From positions 223,102-287,101 of the forward strand of contig NZ_VLLA01000006.1 in the NCBI RefSeq assembly GCF_007830635.1: a stretch of DNA of 64,000 bases, in the 5' to 3' direction. Below, one piece after another: positions 26,089-34,467 of this stretch. The notes beneath the pieces are model-generated. The model saw nothing but the letters and a program-made list of their open reading frames with translations. It did not search any database and was not told the origin of the DNA. Numbering within the stretch: the first letter of the stretch is position 1; the number at the start of each line of letters is the position of its first letter. This DNA is from Bradyrhizobium huanghuaihaiense (lineage in GTDB: Bacteria; Pseudomonadota; Alphaproteobacteria; Rhizobiales; Xanthobacteraceae). The position numbers were made by a program, and so were the translations under genes.

Positions 26089-28503
26089 ATGACGATCGCA
26101 ACGACCGGCGCAGCGCGCCGCGCCGAAATTGTTTCTGCTTGGTCGTTCGATGTTTTCGATACATTTCTGGTTCGCGCCTGCACGACGCCAGATGGTGTAT
26201 TTGAAAGGACTTACGAGCTCTCGGGCATTTCAAGAACTTGTCCGAATATTTCCGTCAGTTTCGTTCAGCATCGCATCCAGGCCGAAGGGCGCGCACGCAG
26301 GGCCGCGAAGGACAAGCGCGGCGCGGTCGAAGTTCACATCGAGGACATCTATTCGTTCTTTCCGTTCAATCTGTTCGGTCTCACGCGCCGCGATCTGAGC
26401 GACCTCGTCGAATCGGAGTTCGCGGCCGAGATCGAGCTCTGTCGCGTCAATCCAGACATGCTTCGGCAATATTCGGACATGAAACGCGCCGGCCATCGCG
26501 TCGGATTCATCTCCGATACCTATTGGGATTCCGAGCGGCTGGCACGGCTGCTGCGGGCCTGCCGGCCCGACCTGGTGTGGGACTTTCTCTACGCCTCCTG
26601 CGATCATGGCAGCGGCAAGAGCGAAGCGCTGTTCGCCACATATCTCTCCGAGCAGGGCATCGATGCCGGCTCCTCCTTTCACGTCGGCGACAATGAAAAG
26701 GCCGATATCAAGGGCGCGAAGCGCCACGGCATTCGCCCGCGCTACTATCCGCAGGCGAGCGCGCAGCTGGCCTCGACGTTCCAGCGCGAGACGGCACTGT
26801 TCGGGCTGCTGTGCGCGGGTTCGCCATCGCGACTCGATCACGGCGCGCGCACGTTGCGGCGCATGGTCGCCGCGCGGAGCGCCGAGAAGTCTGCGGCGTT
26901 CAACCTCGGGCTGACCGTGCTCGGTCCGGTGATGGCCGCGTTCGACGCCTTCGTGACGCGGCGCTGCGAAGAAGCAGCCGGCGCCGGCCGGAAGGTTGCC
27001 CTCGGCTTTCTCGGCCGCGACGGTTTTCTGTCGCACCGGGTCTGGCAGAACCTGCACGGCGAGACGGCGGCCTATGTCGAGATCAGTCGCCGCGTCAGCC
27101 TGATCGCCTCGGCCGATACGATGCAGCCGCTGGTCGATCTCCTCAGCAAGGTGTTCAAGATCGACGCGCCGACCTTTGGCGACATGGTGAAGATCATGCC
27201 GCCAAAGGTCGCGACCTTCTTTGCCGGCTTTCCTGGCGGCATCGTCTCCGGCGACGCGCTCGCCGAGGCGCTTCCCGAACTGATGGACCCGGCTGAAATC
27301 GTCGAGCTCGCCGCAGGCTTGCGCGCCCGGCTGCTGGCTTATCTGCGCCATGCCATCCCCGGGTTCGACGACTGTACCGACCTCGTCCTCGCCGATGTCG
27401 GCTATTCCGGCAGCGTGCAGAAGGCGCTGCGCCGCGTCTTCGACCTGGAAGGCATCGATATCCGCCTCCACGGCGCCTATCTGATGTCGCTGGACGACAC
27501 CTTCGACGACATAGCCGAGCAGGACAGCGCGGCAGGCTTCGTCTCCGACCTGGTGGTCACGCCCCATGTCAAGCGCATGCTGATCCGCAACGTCGCGCTG
27601 CTGGAGCAGGCCTGCTGCTCCGCCGACGGCTCGGTGCGGGACTACGACGGCGGCGCAGTGTTGCGTGAGATCAATCCACGTCCTGCGGAGCAACTGGCGT
27701 TGGCCGCGGAGATCCAGGCCGGCGCGCTCGCCTTTGCGGCGAGCGCGGACGACGTCGCGCGCGACTATGGCCTTGCTCCCTATGCTGCGCCCGATGTCGC
27801 CGCGCGCTGGTGCGCGGCGACGCTGGCGCGGCTTCTGCTGCTGCCTGACCATGACGAGCTGGCGCTGCTCGGCACATTGAAGCACGATGTCAATCTCGGC
27901 ACCCACGCGCTCGCGCCGTTGCGCGACGAACGATTCGTGCGCGACCAGATCACCGCCCGTGGGCTCTCGGCTGCCTGCACCGCCGCCGCGCCGCCGATGT
28001 GGCTCGCCGGCAGTTTTGCCGGCCTGTCACCCTCCCACAGCTATCTCTATGTGCTGTTCGGCGCCAACCGTCTGCCCGCCGACGTCTTTGAGGAACGGCC
28101 CTGCGGCCCCGTTCAGGTTGGACTGTTCCGTGCCGGCGGCGATGCGACGCTGGAGCCTATCACCGTTTATCGCAATGGCCTCGGCGAGCTGCGCCTGCGT
28201 ATTCCCCTGTCGCGGACCATGGCGGTCGCCACGATCGCCCTGCCGCTGGCGAAATTCGCCCCTGAGGGTCTCATTCATGGCGTGACCGTGCAGCAGGGCG
28301 ATGACGTTCGCGACGCCGCCGAGAGCCAGGACGTCACCGGCCTTGCCGATGACAGCCTGATCTTCGCCGGTCTGCAGCGGACCGGCAGCCATTATCGCGC
28401 TGAAACCGACAACGGCTGCCTGCTGATCCCGGTGGCGCCGATGACGCAGGAGATCGCGATCTATTCCGTCGCGATCACCCCGCTCGGCGCCGGCCCCAAA
28501 TAA
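26089..28503 (+). CDS. HAD-superfamily hydrolase with large C-terminal domain (COG5610-like)
   Basis: 804 aa. The N-terminal HAD domain is complete: motif I FDVFDTFLVR (Asp21 and Asp24), motif II FISDTY, motif III lysine in GSGKSEALF, motif IV HVGDNEKADIKGAK. After residue about 290 comes a second region (LGFLGRDGFLSHRVWQNLHG; VLADVGYSGSVQKALRRVF) seen in HAD proteins of polysaccharide clusters. Probably a phosphatase linked to surface-glycan synthesis. It starts a three-gene run facing away from the flagellin cluster. The flagellin-modification idea is inference. Confidence 0.78.
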   Translation: MTIATTGAARRAEIVSAWSFDVFDTFLVRACTTPDGVFERTYELSGISRTCPNISVSFVQHRIQAEGRARRAAKDKRGAVEVHIEDIYSFFPFNLFGLTRRDLSDLVESEFAAEIELCRVNPDMLRQYSDMKRAGHRVGFISDTYWDSERLARLLRACRPDLVWDFLYASCDHGSGKSEALFATYLSEQGIDAGSSFHVGDNEKADIKGAKRHGIRPRYYPQASAQLASTFQRETALFGLLCAGSPSRLDHGARTLRRMVAARSAEKSAAFNLGLTVLGPVMAAFDAFVTRRCEEAAGAGRKVALGFLGRDGFLSHRVWQNLHGETAAYVEISRRVSLIASADTMQPLVDLLSKVFKIDAPTFGDMVKIMPPKVATFFAGFPGGIVSGDALAEALPELMDPAEIVELAAGLRARLLAYLRHAIPGFDDCTDLVLADVGYSGSVQKALRRVFDLEGIDIRLHGAYLMSLDDTFDDIAEQDSAAGFVSDLVVTPHVKRMLIRNVALLEQACCSADGSVRDYDGGAVLREINPRPAEQLALAAEIQAGALAFAASADDVARDYGLAPYAAPDVAARWCAATLARLLLLPDHDELALLGTLKHDVNLGTHALAPLRDERFVRDQITARGLSAACTAAAPPMWLAGSFAGLSPSHSYLYVLFGANRLPADVFEERPCGPVQVGLFRAGGDATLEPITVYRNGLGELRLRIPLSRTMAVATIALPLAKFAPEGLIHGVTVQQGDDVRDAAESQDVTGLADDSLIFAGLQRTGSHYRAETDNGCLLIPVAPMTQEIAIYSVAITPLGAGPK

Positions 28504-28563
28504 TGCGCCTGATCGCGCCGCCCCGGACGTTGAAGTCCAAGGCTGGCGCGAGGGGGCACGGAA

Positions 28564-29883
28564 TTGACGGACGGGACGCTTGAAAACCTTGATCGGCTGC
28601 TGCAATCCGGCGGTGTCAGGCTCGGCCCGATCCAGCGCGACCGCCTGGGCTGGCTGGTCGGGCAATATGGTGCGCCAACGCTCGATGGTTTCAGCGAGGG
28701 CCGGCGGAACGGCGTCATCATCCTCAAGGAGCCTCTGAGCGGGGCGGCCGCCGAGTTGCTCTACCGCTCGCTCACCCCCGGCTGCGCCGTCGTCATTCCC
28801 AGAAGCGAGAATCCCGGCTTCGATTTCCTCAAGTCCAAGCTGACCGAATTCGGCACCGTCGGCCCGTGCGGCGCGGACGGCCCTCACGAGATGTGGTGGG
28901 GCGGCATCGGCTGGTCGAAATTCCTCACCTCAGCCAACGCGTCCCCGGTCCGCCCGCGGATCGTCTCCTGCCATCGGCGCGGGGGCGATGCGACTGCGGC
29001 CTTCGCGCTCCGGCACTCGCTCGAGCGCTTTGATCTCACCTGCCATATCGAGCCGATCGATACCCAGCTCGGCGACCGCATCCTCTGCTTCGAGAAGGCG
29101 GAGTTCATGATGCGGATGTGGAACAAGTATCGCGAGCCGCTGCTGTTCGTCGAGGCCGGCGCGGTGTTGCGCGAGGCGCCGCTGCTGCCGTCCTTCCTCG
29201 GCTGCGACGTCGCGCTCCACAAATGGAATCGCTGGGAGATGTCGGCGCGCACGCTCTATCTTGGCCGCACCGAGGCCGCCGAAATGCTGCTGCGCGCCTG
29301 GCAGCAGCTCGCCGCGTCCTATCCTGCGATCTGGGAGGGCTATCTGCTCGACCAGGCCTGGAGCCTGACCTCGTCACAGCTGCCGCTCGATACGGTGTGG
29401 CTCCCCCGCTCCTATCATTCACTGAAAGGTGACCTCGGCGCGATGCGCGCCACGATCCTGCATGACCAGCAGACCACGACACTGGAGCTCGGTCCCGATC
29501 CCGGCTTTGCCGGCATCGCGCGCACGGCCCGTCGTGCCGGCCGCACCGGCCCCCGCGATGCCTTCATCGTGATGACGTCGAAAGCCGAGACCAGCAACGG
29601 CATCGCCGTGATCCTGCGCGACGTCTCGGCCAGCGACGCGGGCGCGGTGGCTGCAACCGTGGAAGCCGTGACCGGTGCCTATGCCGCCGATTGCGGCGGC
29701 TACGGCCGGCTGGAGCTGTCGCTCTGCGCCTGGCAGGACGATGTCGGCGCCGCGCGCGAAGCCGCGGCCCTCGCGCGCTACCGCATCCTGGAGATCGCGC
29801 CGGGACAGCGCATCGCCAACGATTTCTTCGCCGCCCACGCTGCCGACCAAGCGGTCATGACCGCCCGCCATCTCTTCCCCTGA
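28564..29883 (+). CDS. GT-A-like glycosyltransferase-family protein (probable)
   Basis: 439 aa from a TTG start preceded by GAGGGGG. The middle reads FEKAEFMMRMWNKYREPLLF, then VEAGAVLREAP, resembling the nucleotide-sugar site of GT-A enzymes that act on a D-x-D (VDADAVV), but here the acidic motif is EAGA. Later WEGYLLDQAW and VWLPRSYHSL fit that fold. N- and C-terminal parts are not recognised. Second gene of the HAD-GT run. It may be a divergent or metal-independent transferase. Confidence 0.55.
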   Translation: MTDGTLENLDRLLQSGGVRLGPIQRDRLGWLVGQYGAPTLDGFSEGRRNGVIILKEPLSGAAAELLYRSLTPGCAVVIPRSENPGFDFLKSKLTEFGTVGPCGADGPHEMWWGGIGWSKFLTSANASPVRPRIVSCHRRGGDATAAFALRHSLERFDLTCHIEPIDTQLGDRILCFEKAEFMMRMWNKYREPLLFVEAGAVLREAPLLPSFLGCDVALHKWNRWEMSARTLYLGRTEAAEMLLRAWQQLAASYPAIWEGYLLDQAWSLTSSQLPLDTVWLPRSYHSLKGDLGAMRATILHDQQTTTLELGPDPGFAGIARTARRAGRTGPRDAFIVMTSKAETSNGIAVILRDVSASDAGAVAATVEAVTGAYAADCGGYGRLELSLCAWQDDVGAAREAAALARYRILEIAPGQRIANDFFAAHAADQAVMTARHLFP

Positions 29884-29896
29884 GGGATATCAGACG

Positions 29897-30433
29897 ATGC
29901 TCAAGACCATCATCCTGCTCACCGATACCGTGCAACAGCAGCAGCCGCTGGCCAATCTGCTGCGCGAGCACAATCGCGATCTCGCTTTCTGCTCGGCGCT
30001 GCGCGCGTCTGACCTCAGCGCCGTCGATCCGGACGTGCTGAGCGAGGCGAGGCTGGTGTCCTTTGCCGCCGACGTCGCTGTCCCCGAGAAATTCCTGCTC
30101 CGGCTCGGCTATGGCGCCTACAAGTTCTACGCCGCGCCGACGCAATATCCGGGTTTGCCGCCGGCGCCCGACGACAGCGACGAGGATCCGCGCTGCTATT
30201 CGGTGATCGCGCAGTCGATGACGATCTGGCCGGACTTCAAGAAGGTCGTCGGCCTGGAGACGGTGACGATCCCTGACGGCACCGTCCCTGCCGAGCGCGA
30301 GCGGCTGGTGTTCTCCCGCCTTGCGCACCTGTTCTGGCAGATGTCGGGCATGATCGCCGGCGAGACGACGGATATTCCTGCAATCATCGGGGCCGGCGAG
30401 AACCAGCGCCCGACGCTTGCGATGATGAACTGA
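29897..30433 (+). CDS. Formyltransferase-like protein, 178 aa, degenerate active site
   Basis: Starts at ATG 29897, 13 bp after the GT-like gene. The middle (ARLVSFAADVAVPEKFLLRL, GYGAYKFYAAPTQYPGLPPA) resembles the formyltransferase core, in which the expected FHPG(S/P) catalytic His segment is FYAA here. The C-terminal DGT/ERERLVFSRLAHLFW segment fits the same fold. It lacks the usual N-terminal part and the C-terminal domain. Likely a non-catalytic or altered relative, perhaps used in glycan modification. Low certainty. Confidence 0.5.
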   Translation: MLKTIILLTDTVQQQQPLANLLREHNRDLAFCSALRASDLSAVDPDVLSEARLVSFAADVAVPEKFLLRLGYGAYKFYAAPTQYPGLPPAPDDSDEDPRCYSVIAQSMTIWPDFKKVVGLETVTIPDGTVPAERERLVFSRLAHLFWQMSGMIAGETTDIPAIIGAGENQRPTLAMMN

Positions 30434-30434
30434 G

Positions 30435-31679
30435 CTAGCCGGAGGGCCGGCGAAGTTGCGCCGACAGAGCATCGCGGTGCTCCGGCGCGGCAATCGCGAT
30501 CATGCGGCGCGCCCGCTCGGCAAGGCCGCAGCCGCGCAGCTCCGCAACGCCCCATTCGGTGACGACGGCATCGACATCGGCGCGGGGCGTCGTCACGGTC
30601 TCGACATTGGCGACGATCCGGCTGGACCCGTCCGACGCCGTGGCCGGCAGCGCGATGATCGCCCTGCCCCCGGGTGACGCATTGGCGCCGCGCACGAAAT
30701 CGAGCTGCCCGCCGATCGCGCCGACGTGAACGCCATTCAGCGTCTCGGAATTGACGCTGCCGTCGAGCCCGACCTGAAGCGCCGAGTTGATCGCGACCAG
30801 CCGGTTGATCCGCGCCGGCACGCCCTGGCCGTGCGTGTATGACGTCGGCCGCACCGCCACCGCCTTGTTCTCATGCGCGAAGCGATAGAGCCGCTGAGTC
30901 CCTATCACCTGGTTGGTGACGGTGATCCCGGCATCGATGCCCTTCTCCGCATTCGTCACCGCGCCGCGCTCGATCAGATCGACGACCGCGTCGTTGATCA
31001 GGCCGGAATGGATGCCGAGATTGCGTGCGTGCGAGAGCGAGGAAAGTATCGCGTCTGGGATGCGGCCGACGCCGAACTGGAGTGTGCTGCCGTCGCCGAT
31101 CAGGCTCGCGGCATGGGATGCGATCTGCCGAGAGACGTCGTCGAGCGGCGTCGAAGCCAGTTCGACCGGCGGACGGCGGGCGGCGACGCGCATATGGATC
31201 GGCACATCTTCCGGCCATTCCGCACCGAACGTGAAGGGCGCATCCGGATTGATCTCGGCGATGACGAGGCGTGCGCCGCGCGCGGCATCGATGACATAGT
31301 CGTTGGAGAGGCTGGCGCTGAGCCTTCCCTTTGCCTCCGCAAGCTGCACCAGGACGACATCGGCCCTGTGGCGACGCGCGGCGAAGTCGGCGCAGAAGGC
31401 GCTGTAGTTGCTCGGGATCACATCGAGCCGTCCGGACCTGGCAAGCCGACGCGCATTGCCGATCACGCCATAGCTCTGGAACGACACATTCGCGCATGCC
31501 GCCGAAAACGTCTCCGAGAACACCGGCCCGATCATCATGCGAAACGGCGGAAGCTGCGCAGCCTGCGTCATCAGCGCCTCGGTCAGGGTGACCGGCTCCG
31601 CCGTCGCCTGCCCGCACACCACGAGATCGCCGTTTCGGATCAAACCGGAAAAATCGATCGGCGAGGCGTGCCCGGACAT
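30435..31679 (-). CDS. Acetyl-CoA hydrolase/4-hydroxybutyrate CoA-transferase family protein
   Basis: 414 aa from ATG 31679 (MSGHASPIDF); an extension to 31718 would overlap the ligase. Family segments: IPSNYSAFCADFAARRHRAD, INPDAPFTFG, FGVGRIPDAILSSL and the CoA site region TEWGVAELRGCG. The usual catalytic motif LGIHTEM is LGIHSGL here, so the glutamate that carries the CoA is missing. Last gene of the TRAP/acyl-CoA operon, 7 bp after the ligase. May be a hydrolase-like or altered transferase. Confidence 0.82.
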   Translation of the reverse strand: MSGHASPIDFSGLIRNGDLVVCGQATAEPVTLTEALMTQAAQLPPFRMMIGPVFSETFSAACANVSFQSYGVIGNARRLARSGRLDVIPSNYSAFCADFAARRHRADVVLVQLAEAKGRLSASLSNDYVIDAARGARLVIAEINPDAPFTFGAEWPEDVPIHMRVAARRPPVELASTPLDDVSRQIASHAASLIGDGSTLQFGVGRIPDAILSSLSHARNLGIHSGLINDAVVDLIERGAVTNAEKGIDAGITVTNQVIGTQRLYRFAHENKAVAVRPTSYTHGQGVPARINRLVAINSALQVGLDGSVNSETLNGVHVGAIGGQLDFVRGANASPGGRAIIALPATASDGSSRIVANVETVTTPRADVDAVVTEWGVAELRGCGLAERARRMIAIAAPEHRDALSAQLRRPSG

Positions 31680-31686
31680 TGCCGCC

Positions 31687-33240
31687 TCAGCCCATCGGGG
31701 TGAGGCGCGCGGAGGCATCGCCGAGCAGCGTGCGCAGCTCCGTCTTCACGATCTTGCCATAGCTGTTCTTCGGCAACTCGGCGGTGAGGTAATAATGCTT
31801 CGGCCGCTTGAAGCGCGCGATCCAGGCATTGCACATCCGGTCGAGTTCATCTCGCGTTACCGCCCTGCCCGCGGCGGGAACAACGACCGCCACGACCTCC
31901 TCGCCCCATTCCGGATGCGGCCGACCGATCACCGAGACTTCGGCGACGGCTTCGTGCCGCAGCAAGACCTCCTCGACCTCGCGCGGATAGATGTTGGTGC
32001 CGCCGGAGATGATGACGTCCTTGGAGCGGTCCTTCAGCGTCAGGAAGCCGTCGGCATCGAAGGCGCCCATGTCGCCTGTATAGAGCCAGCCGTCGCGCAG
32101 CGTGCTCGCGGTCGCGTCCGGATTCTGCCAGTAGCCGGACATCACGGTATCGCCGCGCACGATGATCTCGCCGATCTCGTCAGGCGCAACGTCCTGCCCC
32201 GCTTCGTCCACGGTACGCACCTGCACCACGCCTTGCGCGATGCCGACCGAGGCGAGACGCGCTTCGTAGCGCGGATGGCCGGCGTCGACATGCATGCTCT
32301 TCGGCAAATACGTGATTGTCATCGGCGTCTCGCCTTGACCGTAGATCTGCGCGAGCTTCGGTCCGAACACGGCAAGCGCGGCCTTGCAATCAGCCACGTA
32401 CATCGGGCCGCCGCCATAGATAATGGTCTTCAATCCGGGCGCAGTCGCACCCGCAGCTCCCGCCGCGACCGTCAGGCGCCGCACCATGGTCGGCGCGGCG
32501 AAGAAGGAGATGTTCTCGCGCTTCGTCGTCAGCTCGAGAATTTCGTCCGACTCGAAGCGGCCGCTCTCCGGAACAATCTGCGCACCCATGCCGAGCACGT
32601 GCGGCACCATGTAGAGGCCCGAGCCGTGCGACATCGGCGCGGCATGCAAGAGCGCCTCGCCTGGGACAACGGGATTGATCTCCGCCAGATAGTTCAGCGA
32701 CATCGCAAGCAAGTTGCGATGGCTCAGGACCGCGCCCTTGGGCCGGCCGGTGGTGCCGCTGGTGTAGAAGATCCAGGCGGGATCGGTGATGGCGACATCG
32801 GCGATGGCGATGCCATCGGCCTTCTCCATACCGCGATGTTCGGCCGATCCGATCTCGATCACGCGCGGCTTGGCCGGGCCGAGTGCCAGCGCTTCCGACA
32901 CGACGCTCGCCATGTCCTCGGTCACGAACATGACCGCAGCGCCGGAGTTGTCGAGAATGAAGGCGACCTCGCGCGGATGAAGCTTTGCGTTGATGGGAAC
33001 GGCGACGAGACCGGCGTGCCAGCAGGCATAGAGGCAGGCGACATAGTCGGGCACGTTCTTCATCAGCAGCGCGACGCGGTCGCCCTTGCCGAGGCCAAAG
33101 CGCTGCTGCAGTGATGCGGCCAGCGAGGCCACGGTCGCGGCGAGCCGGCCGTAGTCCGCGACCGGCGTAAGTCCCTTGAGCAAGGCTGGCGCGGACGCGT
33201 CAGCCCTGGCAGCACGCAGGAGATGGTGAGCGAGGTTCAT
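31687..33240 (-). CDS. Long-chain-type acyl-CoA synthetase (AMP-forming)
   Basis: 517 aa. Motifs: P-loop YTSGTTGRPKGAVLSHRN, GQGETPMT (A5), hinge LYTGDMGAFDADGFLTLKDR, GGTNIYPREVEEVLL, and the C-terminal lysine in PKNSYGKIVKTEL. It activates an organic acid as its CoA thioester. It lies between the acyl-CoA dehydrogenase (24-bp gap) and a CoA-transferase in the TRAP operon, so the transported acid is a likely substrate. Confidence 0.92.
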   Translation of the reverse strand: MNLAHHLLRAARADASAPALLKGLTPVADYGRLAATVASLAASLQQRFGLGKGDRVALLMKNVPDYVACLYACWHAGLVAVPINAKLHPREVAFILDNSGAAVMFVTEDMASVVSEALALGPAKPRVIEIGSAEHRGMEKADGIAIADVAITDPAWIFYTSGTTGRPKGAVLSHRNLLAMSLNYLAEINPVVPGEALLHAAPMSHGSGLYMVPHVLGMGAQIVPESGRFESDEILELTTKRENISFFAAPTMVRRLTVAAGAAGATAPGLKTIIYGGGPMYVADCKAALAVFGPKLAQIYGQGETPMTITYLPKSMHVDAGHPRYEARLASVGIAQGVVQVRTVDEAGQDVAPDEIGEIIVRGDTVMSGYWQNPDATASTLRDGWLYTGDMGAFDADGFLTLKDRSKDVIISGGTNIYPREVEEVLLRHEAVAEVSVIGRPHPEWGEEVVAVVVPAAGRAVTRDELDRMCNAWIARFKRPKHYYLTAELPKNSYGKIVKTELRTLLGDASARLTPMG

Positions 33241-33264
33241 GGCGATCCTCCCCGAGCCCCCAGC

Positions 33265-34431
33265 CTAGTACGACTTCGCGAGCCCGAGCACCTTTTCCGC
33301 AATGAAACTGAGCGCGAGCTGCGGGCTGACCGGCGCGATGCGTGGGATCAGCACTTCGCGCAAATAGCGCTCGACGTGGAATTCCTTGGCGTACCCAAAG
33401 CCGCCATGGGTCATAACCGCCTGCTCGCAGGCGTGATACCCGGCTTCGCCTGCGAAATATTTCGCGGCATTCGCGCCGGCCCCGCAGGGCAAGCCCTTGT
33501 CATACTGCCAGGCCGCCTGCATCACCATCAGCCAGGCCGCCTCGAGCTCGACCCAGTTCACCGCGAGCGGATGCTGGATGCCCTGGTTCTTGCCGATCGG
33601 GCGGTTGAAGACGACGCGCGTCTTAGCATATTCGGTCGCGCGCGCCAGCGCGAGTTTTCCCAAACCGACCGCCTCGGCCGCGATGAGAATCCGCTCCGGA
33701 TTCATCCCTTCAAGGATGTACTGAAAGCCTTTGCCCTCCTCGCCGATGCGGTCCTCCATCGGGATCTCAAAATCCTCGAAGAACAGCTCGTTGGAATCGA
33801 CGATCTCGCGCCCCATCTTCTCGATCTCGTGGACCTTGATCCTGTTGCGGTCGAAATCGGTGTAGAACAGGCTGAGGCCATGGGTCGGCGAGCGCACCTC
33901 CTCCAGCGGCGTGGTGCGCGCCAGCAGCAGGATCTTGTGCGCGACCTGCGCGGTCGAGATCCAGACCTTCTGGCCGTTGACGATGTAGCGGTCGTTCTTG
34001 GCGACCGCGCGGGTCTTCAGTTGCGTGGTATTGAGGCCGGTGTTGGGCTCGGTGACGGCGAAGCACGCCTTCTCGCGGCCCTCGACCATCGGCGGCAGCA
34101 TGCGGTTGCGCTGCTCCTCGGTGCCGAACACGACGACGGGATTGAGCCCGAACACGTTGATGTGCACTGCGGAGGCGCCGGACATGCCGGCGCCGGATTC
34201 CGCGATGGTGCGCATCATGATCGCGGCTTCGGTGATGCCGAGCCCCGAGCCGCCATATTCCTCCGGCACGCAGATGCCGAGCCAGCCGGCGTCGGCCAGC
34301 GCCTTGTGGAAGTCATGCGGGAAGCCGCCGTCGTGGTCTTTCTTCAGCCAGTAGGCATCGGGAAAGCCTTCGCAGATCTTGGCGATGGCGTCGCGAATGG
34401 CTTCCTGCTGATCGGTGAGCGCGAAATCCAT
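33265..34431 (-). CDS. Acyl-CoA dehydrogenase family protein
   Basis: 388 aa FAD enzyme. Typical segments: MDFALTDQQEAIRDAIAKIC, CVPEEYGGSGLGITEA, AVTEPNTGLNTTQLKTRA, KVWISTAQVA and THGGFGYAKEFHVERYLRE. The classical IYEGT catalytic-base motif near the C-terminus is absent; the sequence is PRIAPVSPQLALSFIAEKVL, ending LGLAKSY, a subfamily I have seen in Bradyrhizobium. Upstream of the ligase and downstream of the TRAP genes. Oxidises an acyl-CoA of unknown chain. Confidence 0.9.
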   Translation of the reverse strand: MDFALTDQQEAIRDAIAKICEGFPDAYWLKKDHDGGFPHDFHKALADAGWLGICVPEEYGGSGLGITEAAIMMRTIAESGAGMSGASAVHINVFGLNPVVVFGTEEQRNRMLPPMVEGREKACFAVTEPNTGLNTTQLKTRAVAKNDRYIVNGQKVWISTAQVAHKILLLARTTPLEEVRSPTHGLSLFYTDFDRNRIKVHEIEKMGREIVDSNELFFEDFEIPMEDRIGEEGKGFQYILEGMNPERILIAAEAVGLGKLALARATEYAKTRVVFNRPIGKNQGIQHPLAVNWVELEAAWLMVMQAAWQYDKGLPCGAGANAAKYFAGEAGYHACEQAVMTHGGFGYAKEFHVERYLREVLIPRIAPVSPQLALSFIAEKVLGLAKSY

Positions 34432-34467
34432 GGTCTTGATCTCCTTCTTGGGAGCCGGGCTCCGATC

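Noticed and set aside
26230..27906. 558-codon minus-strand frame
   Set aside because: Antisense shadow of the HAD gene.
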